The translations under genes and the position numbers were made by a program. Positions 42,891-51,806 of a stretch of 64,000 nt of DNA are shown here, piece after piece. The notes beneath the pieces were generated by a model. That model ran no database searches. It was not told where the DNA came from and worked only from the letters and a program-made list of their open reading frames with translations. The DNA is from an uncultured Lachnospiraceae bacterium (lineage in GTDB: Bacteria > Bacillota > Clostridia > Lachnospirales > Lachnospiraceae): the NCBI GenBank assembly GCA_910578885.1, contig CAJTSH010000018.1, forward strand, positions 7,103-71,102. Direction: 5' to 3'. Within the stretch, counting starts at the first letter, position 1, and each line of letters opens with the position of its first letter.

Positions 42891-42913
42891 ATATATAGAA
42901 GGAGTCAAACAAG

Positions 42914-44149
42914 ATGAAAAAAATTTGGTACACCTTCGGTTTCATGAGGGGAAGGTCAAAACGTAAAGTTGATAAGGAGTTAAGAAAAATGGCAGAACAA
43001 TTTAAGGTCAATGAGCCGGCTGATTATGAGGATTATGTGAACAAGCTGTTGGCAGGATTGCCAACTGATGAAGCAGAGTTGGATGTTGAGCCGGAGCGCA
43101 CAACGATAGAGAGGAGGAGAGGCTGGGGGATAAAATATTATAGATTTTGGATACCGGTTACTATGGTGATTGTGGTACTTGTTGCGTTAAATTTACCAAT
43201 TGTTGGGAATGCAGTGAGTGGATTAGATGCAAGGATGAGCCAGATGTCGGAGACGGAGATAGCAGAGTATAACGAAATGGTTCAGTCGTCTTCAGCAGAT
43301 GCGGATACTTATACCAGAGAATATTCGGAATACGAGCTGGCAAGAATGGAAGAGCTGCGGGCGGGATATATCATGGATGAAAAGTATCCGGACGGAGCTT
43401 TGTGGATTATTGACAGCATAAGCGAATGGGACGGGAAAACGCCTGCATTTGCAATCCAGACAAGTACATTCTGCCTTCCGGAGCGCAGATTGAGCGACGA
43501 GGAACTCTTAGAGATATTGGAACTTAACTTTAAGAGGGAGCACAGCGTGAAGGTGATGAACGAGGCAGAAGCCGAATCAGGGGACAGGACTGTAAAGCGA
43601 CCGGAGAAAGAATTCGTAAGACTGGCAGCAGAGGCTGCGAAAGCAACTTTGGATGTTGACGTATTTGAGAATGAATACGAGGTTGCATATTTCGGAAATG
43701 ACACGCAATATCTGATTACCTTCACACACATTAACCAGAATGTGGTTCAAGTTGTATTGGATACAGCGTCTGGCGGGGTTATTGAAGTAATTAATGCGCA
43801 TATAAGGGCATTCGTGGATTCAGAGTTTGAAAAATATTATATAGATGAAGGATATGATGAGGTATTGAAGTGCATTAATTCCGACATGTGGAAAAAGTCC
43901 GAAGTGAAGCATGTGAACGTGGAATATTATTTAGAGAAAGGCAGCGGCAAGCTGCATTCTGGAGTTATCCGATATCTGGTAGAGCTGGAAGACGGAAGCG
44001 GCTATAGCTGCAGTTATAACGGTGAAATTCAGATGCTTGGAGGTGTCAAGTATCTAACGACGTGCCCTAGTGTGCAAGCGTGGCACGGTATAACAGATGA
44101 AGCGCTGGAGAATGTGAATTTGTCGAGAGAAGTTTTAAAACTACGGTAA
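42914..44149 (+). CDS. Probable membrane-bound anti-sigma partner of the ECF sigma factor
   Basis: 411 residues. A basic, helical cytoplasmic domain (about 1-72) is followed by one membrane helix (IPVTMVIVVLVALNLPIVGN, about 80-99) and a large external domain of some 300 residues with long charged helices and strands (YLITFTHINQNVVQVVLDTA). This topology, cytoplasmic domain that could hold sigma plus an external sensor, fits anti-sigma factors such as RsgI or RsiV relatives. No zinc HxxxCxxC motif is present, so it is not a ZAS-type anti-sigma. Start ATG 42914 follows GAAGGAG. Immediately downstream of the predicted ECF promoter. Confidence 0.65.
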   Translation: MKKIWYTFGFMRGRSKRKVDKELRKMAEQFKVNEPADYEDYVNKLLAGLPTDEAELDVEPERTTIERRRGWGIKYYRFWIPVTMVIVVLVALNLPIVGNAVSGLDARMSQMSETEIAEYNEMVQSSSADADTYTREYSEYELARMEELRAGYIMDEKYPDGALWIIDSISEWDGKTPAFAIQTSTFCLPERRLSDEELLEILELNFKREHSVKVMNEAEAESGDRTVKRPEKEFVRLAAEAAKATLDVDVFENEYEVAYFGNDTQYLITFTHINQNVVQVVLDTASGGVIEVINAHIRAFVDSEFEKYYIDEGYDEVLKCINSDMWKKSEVKHVNVEYYLEKGSGKLHSGVIRYLVELEDGSGYSCSYNGEIQMLGGVKYLTTCPSVQAWHGITDEALENVNLSREVLKLR

Positions 44150-44258
44150 CATTTGTACCGAAGGAAGGATTCTTCGTACATATACAGCTATCTTGGATAG
44201 TATAAGACATAAGACAGCCATCCGTTAGCAGCGGATGGGAGAAAGAGAGGAAATTGCA

Positions 44259-44660
44259 ATGAAGTGTAAGAAGTTGAAACGTCTGGCATGCCTGTTATTG
44301 GCGCTTGGCATGCTCGCAGCGGAGGCTGTGACAATTGCCGCCGCAGAGTTGCCTGAGGTTCAGCCAGTGGTTCAGGCGGAGACGGCAGATTCCGGTGAGA
44401 CAGACGGAGGTAATTTTGTAATTGGCACAGTACAGATGCCGATGACCAGAGAATCTGGTGAAGTGTTAAGAAATCTAGTCAGGCTTCGTCAGGGACCGGA
44501 CAGCACGTCTCTCATATTAGAGACAATGGATTTTGGTGAGCAGGTGCTTATTAATATGGATCGTAGCGCAGTCGTGCCAGGAGGAAAGTGGTTATACGTG
44601 AGACGAAGCAAGACCGGTACCTGGGGCTGGGTATTAAGAGAACATATTTATATACATTAA
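44259..44660 (+). CDS. Secreted bacterial SH3-domain protein
   Basis: 133 residues. A signal peptide covers about residues 1-30 (CLLLALGMLAAEAVTIAAA), then a short linker and one SH3b domain: RNLVRLRQGPDSTSLILETM, GEQVLINM, WLYVRRSKTGTWGWVLREHI. SH3b domains bind peptidoglycan peptides; there is no catalytic domain, so it may be a wall-binding or ligand protein. The start is ATG 44259 after AGAGAGG; the frame can be extended eight codons but without a ribosome site. It follows the anti-sigma-like gene by 109 bases, with a hairpin CATCCG/CGGATG between them. Confidence 0.8.
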   Translation: MKCKKLKRLACLLLALGMLAAEAVTIAAAELPEVQPVVQAETADSGETDGGNFVIGTVQMPMTRESGEVLRNLVRLRQGPDSTSLILETMDFGEQVLINMDRSAVVPGGKWLYVRRSKTGTWGWVLREHIYIH

Positions 44661-44808
44661 CAGGTTGTTAAATTTAATACACAATACTATTGGATTCCCA
44701 AACAGCTAGTACAAATGTGTATGCGGGTCCAATCGGGGTAATTGAGATTGCAGAATAGAGGGACATTGCCCGCAATCCGTAAGGAGAGTGGGCAATGGAA
44801 GAAAAATA

Positions 44809-45894
44809 TTAGCGGTTTCGTTTCCTGCTGCTATTAGCGGCAGTTCTGATTAATTGTAGAATCGTTTCTATTGAATCTAATTGTTTGCTGTTTTTCATGG
44901 CTGCAATGTAAGAAGATTTATCTGTAGTAATTTTCTTAATCGCATTTTTTAGCGAATCGGCGGATAACTGCTCCTCTTCGATGACATAAGAGAATCCCTG
45001 CTTTTCAAAGGAACGGGCATTTAATATTTGGTCGCCGCGGCTTGCCGCCGCAGAAAGCGGAATTAAAATGTTAGGTTTATGAAGCGCCAGTAATTCGCAG
45101 ATTGCATTTGCGCCGGCGCGGGAGATAACAAAATCCGCAGCAGCGAACATATCCCGAAGCTCTTTGTTTGCATATTCAAACTGTGCATATCCCTTTCGAT
45201 TACTTAAAGAGGTATCTAAGTTACCCTTTCCGCAGAGATGGATGATCTGATAATCTGTCAGAAGTTCATCCAGAAGTTCGCGGATGGATTCATTGATGAA
45301 CTTTGAACCGGTGCTTCCCCCGACAATAAGGATTACCGGTTTGCCGGCAGTAAAGCCGCATAGGGAGAGGCATGCGTTTTTATTTCCCGTCAAGAGTTCC
45401 TTGCGGATGGGAGAACCGGTTAATACGGCTTTTCCCTCGGGAAGATATTTTAAAGTTTCCGGAAAGTTGCAGCATACCTTCCATGCAGACGGAATGGCAA
45501 GCTTATTTGCAAGTCCCGGAGTAATATCGGATTCATGAATAATAGAAGGGATTCCCAGCGTTCTTGCGGCAAGTATCACAGGCACAGAGACAAAACCGCC
45601 CTTTGAAAAAACGACGTCGGGGCGCAGCTTTTTCAGCAGCTTTTTTGCCTGAAAAAATCCTTTTACTACCCTTACAGGGTCGGTAATATTCTTGAGGTCC
45701 AGATATCTTCTTAATTTACCGGAAGAGATACCATAATAGGGAATTCCCTGTTCTTCAACGAGGTGTTTCTCCATCCCTTGATAAGAGCCAATATAGGATA
45801 TATCGTATCCGGCTTCTTTCAAACCGGGAAACAGCGCAATATTTGGAGTAACGTGGCCGGCTGTACCGCCGCCCGTCATAACAATTGTTTTCAT
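44809..45894 (-). CDS. murG: UDP-GlcNAc:lipid I N-acetylglucosaminyltransferase
   Basis: 361 residues. MurG signatures: GGGTAGHVTPNIAL at the N-terminus, GGFVSVPVILAARTLGIPSIIHE, GGSTGSKFIN and SRAGANAICELLALHKPNILIPL. The enzyme adds GlcNAc to lipid I on the inner face of the membrane to make lipid II. Start ATG at 45892-45894 with AGGATTCC-type spacing (AAAGGATT). It is not in a dcw cluster here, which is common in this family of clostridia. Transcribed against its neighbours on both sides. Confidence 0.95.
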   Translation of the reverse strand: MKTIVMTGGGTAGHVTPNIALFPGLKEAGYDISYIGSYQGMEKHLVEEQGIPYYGISSGKLRRYLDLKNITDPVRVVKGFFQAKKLLKKLRPDVVFSKGGFVSVPVILAARTLGIPSIIHESDITPGLANKLAIPSAWKVCCNFPETLKYLPEGKAVLTGSPIRKELLTGNKNACLSLCGFTAGKPVILIVGGSTGSKFINESIRELLDELLTDYQIIHLCGKGNLDTSLSNRKGYAQFEYANKELRDMFAAADFVISRAGANAICELLALHKPNILIPLSAAASRGDQILNARSFEKQGFSYVIEEEQLSADSLKNAIKKITTDKSSYIAAMKNSKQLDSIETILQLIRTAANSSRKRNR

Positions 45895-46030
45895 AGCAGG
45901 AATCCTTTCTGAACAGTATTGATATTAGGTTTTCACAATAAAAGAAACTGTATAATATAAGCTATTTATATATTATACTCTTATGACTAAAAGTCAAGAA
46001 AAGACTTGAAGAATGCAGGAGGAAAAGAAA

Positions 46031-47203
46031 TTGGAAGCACGTTATTTTCGGTATTTATTTGAGAATGTTTCAGATGGAATCATCCAGTGGGGTTATGTAA
46101 ACGACACACGGATGAGAGACAAAGCGTACTATGTGTATCTTTCAGAGAATAATTTACAGTGGGTGCATAAAAACAAGGCAACAGTAGAAGCGCTGCGTCA
46201 TTTACCGAAGAAAGAGATAGACATTTTGGTCTTGGGCGAATTTAAGGCATTCTATATTATGAGTTTTATAGAGATATTAAAGACTCGCCGGGTACATACG
46301 GTTGTTTTGCCATATATTATGCCAAGGCAAAGAAAAGTTTTATCAGATAGTCTCCCATTTCCAGAGGATGTGAAAAATTTTATATTAAGACCTTATTCTA
46401 CGCTTGTACAAATGGGTGTACGGAAAATTCATTATCTATATGGGAACGGAAAAGATATTACATCCAATCCGGACGGATTACCGGAAGGGGAATTTTTTGA
46501 AGAGGCAGAAACAGAGATCATTGAGAAGGTGGAAAATCTGGAGGGATGCCGTATTCCTCTGAAGAAGGCAGGATATATTGTAAAATGTGACTGGCTGTTT
46601 TATTTCGGCGTTTATGGGTCGGGCAATAATGAAGAGATTCAGACAGAACATTTAAAAGAGACGGGCTCTGCGCCTGAAATACAGACAACAGTTACCATGT
46701 TTTCGGGACCGCTGCATGATGCGCCCGTTTATGTGGACAGCCTTTTTACGGAAAAGATATTTTCAAAAGATATGCCGTGCCTGCGCAATACTGATACGGA
46801 GGACTGCGTCTGTGATATGAGATGTATGCGTTTTCAGGATCATACCATGTTGAAACAGCATACGAAGCAGGAGCGGAAGGGGTCTTGCTTTGGCGTTCTG
46901 CTATTAGGGAATGTGAACCTTAAGAGGTATCTGGCAGATGTGACAAGACGGTATCATTCCATTGGAAAACGCATCCGCATTTTGACAATTCCCGATGGAG
47001 CGAGTCTCGATAAATGGAATCCGCAGATACTTGCTTTATTTTCAGGATCGGATTTTCATTATTGGCTGGCCGCTATGAATAGCCGTTCTTCCGGGGAGGT
47101 GTTAAAGGATATTATGTTTAGCAATTCGCATCATCATCTGGTTCAAGTGAGCGCGGAATTTGGAAGCTGTTTTTCGGGATATTTAGTAGATAAAAACGAA
47201 TAG
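46031..47203 (+). CDS. Protein of unknown function with a metallohydrolase-like layout
   Basis: 390 residues, not recognised. It is soluble. Two blocks, KEIDILVLGEFKAFYIMSFIEIL and GSCFGVLLLGNVNLKRYL, are placed as the central strands of a metallo-beta-lactamase fold would be, and several Cys and His residues cluster between them (NTDTEDCVCDMRCMRF, HTMLKQH) and at the end (SNSHHHL). The usual HxHxDH metal motif is missing, so if the fold is right it is inactive. TTG 46031 is chosen because AGGAGG lies eight bases upstream; an ATG at 46013 would precede that site. A terminator follows at 47261. Confidence 0.5.
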   Translation: MEARYFRYLFENVSDGIIQWGYVNDTRMRDKAYYVYLSENNLQWVHKNKATVEALRHLPKKEIDILVLGEFKAFYIMSFIEILKTRRVHTVVLPYIMPRQRKVLSDSLPFPEDVKNFILRPYSTLVQMGVRKIHYLYGNGKDITSNPDGLPEGEFFEEAETEIIEKVENLEGCRIPLKKAGYIVKCDWLFYFGVYGSGNNEEIQTEHLKETGSAPEIQTTVTMFSGPLHDAPVYVDSLFTEKIFSKDMPCLRNTDTEDCVCDMRCMRFQDHTMLKQHTKQERKGSCFGVLLLGNVNLKRYLADVTRRYHSIGKRIRILTIPDGASLDKWNPQILALFSGSDFHYWLAAMNSRSSGEVLKDIMFSNSHHHLVQVSAEFGSCFSGYLVDKNE

Positions 47204-47260
47204 TGCAGGATGCTGTCGAATCAGGGAAACGGCTGTCGTAACATGCGGTGAAAACACGGG

Positions 47261-47293
47261 CTTGTCCTCTTTTCAAAGGGGACAAGTTCTTTT
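47261..47293 (+). terminator. Terminator
   Basis: CTTGTCCTCTTT (47261-47272) and AAAGGGGACAAG (47275-47286), 12-bp stem with one GU-type pair, then TTCTTTT. Confidence 0.85.
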
Positions 47294-47340
47294 ATACTGT
47301 AAGTATCAAAAGGTATTTTCACAAAGAAAGGGATGATAGG

Positions 47341-47661
47341 ATGAGTACGGTTTTAGAGATACTTACGAGGTATGGCTTGGCAGGTGTCATAATCCTGCTT
47401 TTGGTGCAGATGGTCCTGATTATTACAGCAATCGGCATGATACGACGGTTGAAAAAGCATGTAGAGATGATTCAGAAAAAGGTTCAGGATTATCTAGCTG
47501 TTGTAATGGAGGAAGAGGCAGAGGCAGAAACGGAGCCTGAGGATATGGAAGAGCGCGTGATATCCGGGCAGGAACGCCAAATGAAAGAGTCTTTGGCAAA
47601 AAGGCAGAAGGTTCAGCAGGAAGAGATATTTAACGCAGTATTACAGGAAATTTTCCCTTGA
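47341..47661 (+). CDS. Small membrane-anchored coiled-coil protein
   Basis: 106 residues: one membrane helix near the N-terminus (GLAGVIILLLVQMVLIITAIGMI, about 12-34), then a basic stretch and a long acidic helical region (VMEEEAEAETEPEDMEERV) with coiled-coil character. It looks like a DivIVA- or MreC-type small scaffold in layout only; no family is recognised. The start is ATG 47341 after AAAGGGATG; 31 upstream codons in frame run back into the terminator. It precedes pgi by 66 bases and has its own likely promoter near 47292 (TATACT). Confidence 0.65.
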   Translation: MSTVLEILTRYGLAGVIILLLVQMVLIITAIGMIRRLKKHVEMIQKKVQDYLAVVMEEEAEAETEPEDMEERVISGQERQMKESLAKRQKVQQEEIFNAVLQEIFP

Positions 47662-47727
47662 TAAATAAGGGGTTGTTTGCTACAATGAGGACTAAAAGAA
47701 AGACAAAAAACGAAGGAGTGAAGCAAA

Positions 47728-49074
47728 ATGGAAAAAGTGACGTTTGACTATTCAAAAGCAGCATCTTTTATCAGCGAAGAAGAAGTTTCGTATATGAGTA
47801 AACTGGTAAAGGATGCAAAAGATTTATTAGTCAGCAAAGAAGGCGCAGGAAACGATTTCCTTGGCTGGATTGACCTGCCGGTCGATTATGATAAGGAAGA
47901 GTTTGCAAGAATCCAGAAGGCGGCGGAGAAGATTCAGTCTGATTCTGAGGTCTTGATTGTAATCGGAATCGGTGGTTCCTATCTTGGGGCAAGAGCGGCG
48001 ATTGAGTTTTTGAGACATGGATTTTATAATAATGTATCAAAAGAAATCCGTAAGACGCCAGAGATATATTATGCAGGAAACAGCATCAGCGGCGCTTACT
48101 TAAAGGGGTTGTTAGATGTAGTAGGCGACAGGGATTTCTCCGTAAATATTATTTCGAAGTCAGGTACAACGACTGAGCCAGCAATTGCATTCCGTATTTT
48201 TAAAGAGAAGTTGGAAAAGAAGTACGGTAAGGAAGAGGCGGCTAAGAGAATTTATGCGACGACAGATAAGGCAAAAGGTGCTTTAAAGAATCTGGCGACA
48301 GAAGAGGGCTATGAGACCTTTGTCGTACCGGATGATGTGGGCGGACGTTTCTCTGTTCTGACCGCAGTAGGGCTTCTTCCGATTGCAGTCAGCGGCGCAG
48401 ACATCACAAAGCTGATGGAAGGTGCGGCAGAGGGAAGAAAGCTTGCCCTGGAGCAGGATTTTGAGAATAATGACGCCCTGCAGTATGCGGCAATCCGCAA
48501 TATCCTATTGAGAAAAGGAAAGTCTGTTGAAGTTCTTGCAAATTATGAGCCAAGCCTTCACTATGTATCGGAGTGGTGGAAGCAGTTGTACGGCGAGAGC
48601 GAAGGCAAGGATCAAAAGGGTCTGTTCCCGGCGTCTGTGGATTTGACGACAGATTTGCACTCCTTGGGACAGTTTATTCAGGATGGCGCCAGAATCATGT
48701 TTGAGACTGTTCTGAATGTAGAAGAATCCAGTGAGCAGATTGTGCTTCAGGAAGAGCCGGTAGATTTGGATGATTTGAACTATCTTGCCGGAAAAGATAT
48801 GGATTTTGTTAATAAGAGCGCAATGAATGGAACTATTTTAGCTCACACTGACGGAAATGTTCCGAATCTTATGGTCAAGCTGCCAAAGCAGGACGAGTTC
48901 TATCTCGGAGAACTATTCTATTTCTTTGAGTTTGCATGTGGAATCAGCGGATATCTTCTCGGAGTGAATCCGTTCAATCAGCCGGGTGTAGAGAGCTATA
49001 AGAAGAATATGTTTGCATTGCTTGGCAAGCCGGGTTATGAAGCACAGAGAGAAGAATTGTTAAAAAGACTGTAA
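47728..49074 (+). CDS. pgi: Glucose-6-phosphate isomerase
   Basis: 448 residues, the short bacterial type. Seen: VIGIGGSYLGARAAIEFL, the phosphate loop IISKSGTTTEPAIAF, the catalytic Glu region YGESEGKDQKGLFPAS, HSLGQFIQDG and NPFNQPGVESYKKNMFALLG. It interconverts glucose 6-phosphate and fructose 6-phosphate in glycolysis. Start ATG 47728 follows GAAGGAG. The gene has a strong dyad (GAAGAGGGTTC/GAACCCTCTTC, 49127-49161) downstream that may terminate it despite a poor T run. Confidence 0.97.
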   Translation: MEKVTFDYSKAASFISEEEVSYMSKLVKDAKDLLVSKEGAGNDFLGWIDLPVDYDKEEFARIQKAAEKIQSDSEVLIVIGIGGSYLGARAAIEFLRHGFYNNVSKEIRKTPEIYYAGNSISGAYLKGLLDVVGDRDFSVNIISKSGTTTEPAIAFRIFKEKLEKKYGKEEAAKRIYATTDKAKGALKNLATEEGYETFVVPDDVGGRFSVLTAVGLLPIAVSGADITKLMEGAAEGRKLALEQDFENNDALQYAAIRNILLRKGKSVEVLANYEPSLHYVSEWWKQLYGESEGKDQKGLFPASVDLTTDLHSLGQFIQDGARIMFETVLNVEESSEQIVLQEEPVDLDDLNYLAGKDMDFVNKSAMNGTILAHTDGNVPNLMVKLPKQDEFYLGELFYFFEFACGISGYLLGVNPFNQPGVESYKKNMFALLGKPGYEAQREELLKRL

Positions 49075-49444
49075 AACGGTCAGCCATATTATCAGAAGAT
49101 GTGAAACAGGTGATAATTTATAGAAGGAAGAGGGTTCTCGGTTTTGGCGGGAACCCTCTTCTTGCCTGTGTTATTGCCGTTACTGTTCACGTACTTTGGT
49201 TATTCCGGTGACCAGCAGCAAAGTGCGCGGCACTGCGTGAACAGTAACCCTGCAGTTACTATGCTTTATATGATTTCATATAGAAACTTGACAAATATAT
49301 TACACTCTGTTATAATCTGTATCGTAATAAATCTGTAACATTTTTAACAAAAAATGCATAAAAAGGAAGTAACGTGTAATACTTATTTAAATATGATTTT
49401 AGATATTTTAGATATTTAAATATAAAAAAACGGAGGTTTCCCCA
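49075..49444. other. Intergenic region with two dyads
   Basis: 370 bases without a gene: the GAAGAGGGTTC dyad after pgi, the long inverted repeat at 49179-49248, then AT-rich sequence before the GGAGG ribosome site of the SleB-like gene. Confidence 0.6.
49179..49248. repeat. Long cruciform-like inverted repeat
   Basis: GTTACTGTTCACG (49179-49191) and CGTGAACAGTAAC (49236-49248) are exact 13-bp arms. A second pair, ACTTTG and CAAAGT, lies inside. No T run. This form is typical of intergenic palindromic repeats dispersed in genomes of this group. Confidence 0.7.
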
Positions 49445-50677
49445 ATGAGATTAAATAAGAGAGTGATTGAAAGTACGGTTGTAGCTGGAATGCTGATAGT
49501 TGTTACTGCAGTCACGGCTGTGTCTTCACCGGTTGCAGAAAAGGGTTCTGAGGTACAAGTGGATAACAACGGTATTGCAGGTATCACAAGTGAGCTTGCA
49601 GCAATGCAGACAGCAACAGATCAGGCTGAGAAAGCGGAGACGGTGAGCGTGCAAAAGAGTGTTGCCGTTATGGTTGCCGAAGCAAGAGATATAATCGAGG
49701 AAGCAGAAGAGGAAATCGAAGAAACAGAAGCAGAAATTGAAAAAGCGGCAGTTGAAGAAGCAGAGCCGGAGCTGACCCCAGAGGAACAGGAGTGGAGCAG
49801 CAAATTGATGGCGGATGTAGACGGTGCATTAAATGTGCGTGTGCAGCCGGATGAGAATGCAGAGCTTGCAGGCAAGCTGCATCGCGGCGACCGGGCAGAT
49901 ATTATAGAGCAGTTAGACGGATGGACACATGTGGTTTCCGGAAATGTGGAAGGATATGTAAAGACTGATTACTGCGTTGTTGGTACGGATGCACTGAATT
50001 TTGCAATAGAAGAATGCGGAATGAAAGCAACGGTACTCACCACAGGGCTTAGAGTCCGTCAGAATCCGAGTGAGGATTCCGAAGTCTATGCGCAGACCGC
50101 AGAAGGGGATAAATTAGACGTAAAGACGGATGCAGAGAGCGTAGAGGGCTGGGTGACAGTCAATTACAATGGTGATACTGCTTATGTAAAAGCAGAGTAT
50201 GTAGAAGTTAAAATCGGATATGGTACGGGAATTACCATTGAAGAGGAGCAGGAAATGATTCGGAGAGCGGCAGAAGAAGAAGCTGCGAGAAAAGCCGCAG
50301 AGCAGAAGAAAGCGGCGGTATCCCAGAATGCAGCCGTTGCGGCGTCTGTAGATGATGTGACGCTGCTTGGCGCATTGATTCAGCATGAAGCCGGATATGA
50401 GTGTTATGAGGGACAGGTAGCAGTTGGCGCAGTTGTTATGAACCGTGTCAGAAGCGGGGCATTTCCGTCAAGCGTAAGTGATGTCATTTATCAGAGCGGA
50501 CAATTTACGACTGCCGCACAGTTGGCGCCTACGATTGCAAATGGCGTCAAAGCAAGTTGTATTCAGGCGGCACAGCAGGCATTGAGCGGTTATGACAATA
50601 CGGGCGGCGCACTGTATTTCCGGAATATAAGATCTGGAATAGCAGGCTATGTTATCGGCAACCACGTATTTTTCTAA
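49445..50677 (+). CDS. Secreted cell-wall hydrolase with two SH3 domains and a SleB/CwlJ domain
   Basis: 410 residues. N-terminal signal/anchor helix (about 12-30), a Glu/Ala-rich linker with coiled-coil character (about 75-115), two SH3b domains (about 120-180, VDGALNVRVQPDENAELAGK, and 195-255, TTGLRVRQNPSEDSEVYAQ), a second Ala/Glu helix, and a C-terminal Hydrolase_2 (SleB-type) domain from about 300: ALIQHEAGYECYEGQVAVGAVVMNRV and TGGALYFRN. The Glu in QHEAG is the likely catalytic residue of the lytic transglycosylase. SleB enzymes degrade spore cortex, but SH3-bearing versions also act on vegetative walls. Start ATG 49445 follows GGAGG. Confidence 0.9.
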   Translation: MRLNKRVIESTVVAGMLIVVTAVTAVSSPVAEKGSEVQVDNNGIAGITSELAAMQTATDQAEKAETVSVQKSVAVMVAEARDIIEEAEEEIEETEAEIEKAAVEEAEPELTPEEQEWSSKLMADVDGALNVRVQPDENAELAGKLHRGDRADIIEQLDGWTHVVSGNVEGYVKTDYCVVGTDALNFAIEECGMKATVLTTGLRVRQNPSEDSEVYAQTAEGDKLDVKTDAESVEGWVTVNYNGDTAYVKAEYVEVKIGYGTGITIEEEQEMIRRAAEEEAARKAAEQKKAAVSQNAAVAASVDDVTLLGALIQHEAGYECYEGQVAVGAVVMNRVRSGAFPSSVSDVIYQSGQFTTAAQLAPTIANGVKASCIQAAQQALSGYDNTGGALYFRNIRSGIAGYVIGNHVFF

Positions 50678-50783
50678 AAAATGTTGTATTCTTTTTCCGA
50701 GTATAGTAAACTAATGCGTAGGGATACAATTGTGTGTTCCAAGCAGGCAGAAACAGACTGCCGGAATATTGGAGGAAAGAAGA

Positions 50784-51713
50784 ATGGAAGGTATTATTGC
50801 AGTTATAGCACTGGTAATAGTGATATTGCTGATTTTAGTATCCTGTATCAAAATCGTTCCGCAGGCGAACGCAGTCGTTGTAGAACGTCTGGGTGGATAC
50901 CTTGCAACATGGGGCGTAGGAATTCATTTCAAGGTTCCTTTTATTGACCGTATTGCAAAGCGTGTGCTGTTAAAAGAGCAGGTAGTAGATTTCCCGCCGC
51001 AGCCGGTCATCACGAAGGATAACGTAACAATGCAGATTGATACGGTCGTATATTTTCAGATTACAGACCCGAAGCTGTATGCGTACGGTGTTGAGAATCC
51101 GATTATGGCAATTGAGAATCTGACCGCTACGACGCTTCGTAATATCATCGGTGATTTGGAATTGGATGAGACACTGACATCCAGAGAGACAATTAACACG
51201 AAGATGAGAGCATCCCTTGATGTTGCAACAGACCCTTGGGGAATCAAAGTAAATCGTGTAGAGCTTAAGAACATCATTCCGCCGAGAGCGATTCAGGATG
51301 CGATGGAGAAGCAGATGAAGGCAGAGCGTGAGAGACGTGAAGCGATTCTGAAGGCAGAAGGTGAGAAGAAATCTACCATCCTTGTAGCAGAAGGTCAGAA
51401 GGAATCGGCAATTCTTGATGCGGAAGCTGAGAAGCAGGCGCAGATTCTTCGTGCAGAGGCGAAAAAGGAAGCAACCATCCGTGAGGCGGAAGGTCAGGCA
51501 GAAGCAATTCTCAAGATTCAGCAGGCGAATGCGGACGGTCTTCGTTTCTTAAAGGAAGCAGCTCCGAATGACGCTGTTTTACAGTTGAAGAGCTTAGAGG
51601 CATTTGCGAAAGCGGCGGATGGAAAAGCGACCAAGATTATTATCCCATCAGAGATTCAGGGTGTTGCCGGTCTGGTGAAATCTGTCACCGAAGTTGCAGC
51701 CAATGAGAAATAG
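50784..51713 (+). CDS. SPFH/Band 7 (stomatin/QmcA-like) membrane protein
   Basis: 309 residues: one N-terminal membrane helix (about 3-22), then the Band 7 domain (ANAVVVERLGGYLATWGVGIHFKVPFIDRI ... VKNIIPPRAIQDAMEKQMKAERERREAILKAEGE) and a long Ala/Glu/Lys heptad region forming a coiled coil, ending with a short hydrophobic tail. These proteins build ring-like microdomain scaffolds and often modulate membrane proteases. There is no NfeD partner in the window. The start is ATG 50784 after GGAGGAAA; upstream in-frame codons cover the promoter. Confidence 0.92.
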   Translation: MEGIIAVIALVIVILLILVSCIKIVPQANAVVVERLGGYLATWGVGIHFKVPFIDRIAKRVLLKEQVVDFPPQPVITKDNVTMQIDTVVYFQITDPKLYAYGVENPIMAIENLTATTLRNIIGDLELDETLTSRETINTKMRASLDVATDPWGIKVNRVELKNIIPPRAIQDAMEKQMKAERERREAILKAEGEKKSTILVAEGQKESAILDAEAEKQAQILRAEAKKEATIREAEGQAEAILKIQQANADGLRFLKEAAPNDAVLQLKSLEAFAKAADGKATKIIIPSEIQGVAGLVKSVTEVAANEK

Positions 51714-51746
51714 ATCTGTTTTAAAAGTGAATAAATAAAAAGTAAA

Positions 51747-51774
51747 CGGGCTGCCGCATATTTGGGACAGCCCG
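51747..51774 (+). terminator. Hairpin between the SPFH gene and argF
   Basis: CGGGCTG (51747-51753) and CAGCCCG (51768-51774). The T run is poor, so it may be a terminator or a leader structure of argF. Confidence 0.45.
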
Positions 51775-51806
51775 ATTCGTCTATTATTAATAGAAAGGAT
51801 GAGATC

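Noticed and set aside
44794..44811. A five-codon frame (MEEKY) after AAGGAGAG
   Set aside because: Too short to support, and it overlaps the 3' end of murG; probably part of the ATTGCCC/GGGCAAT hairpin at 44765-44796.
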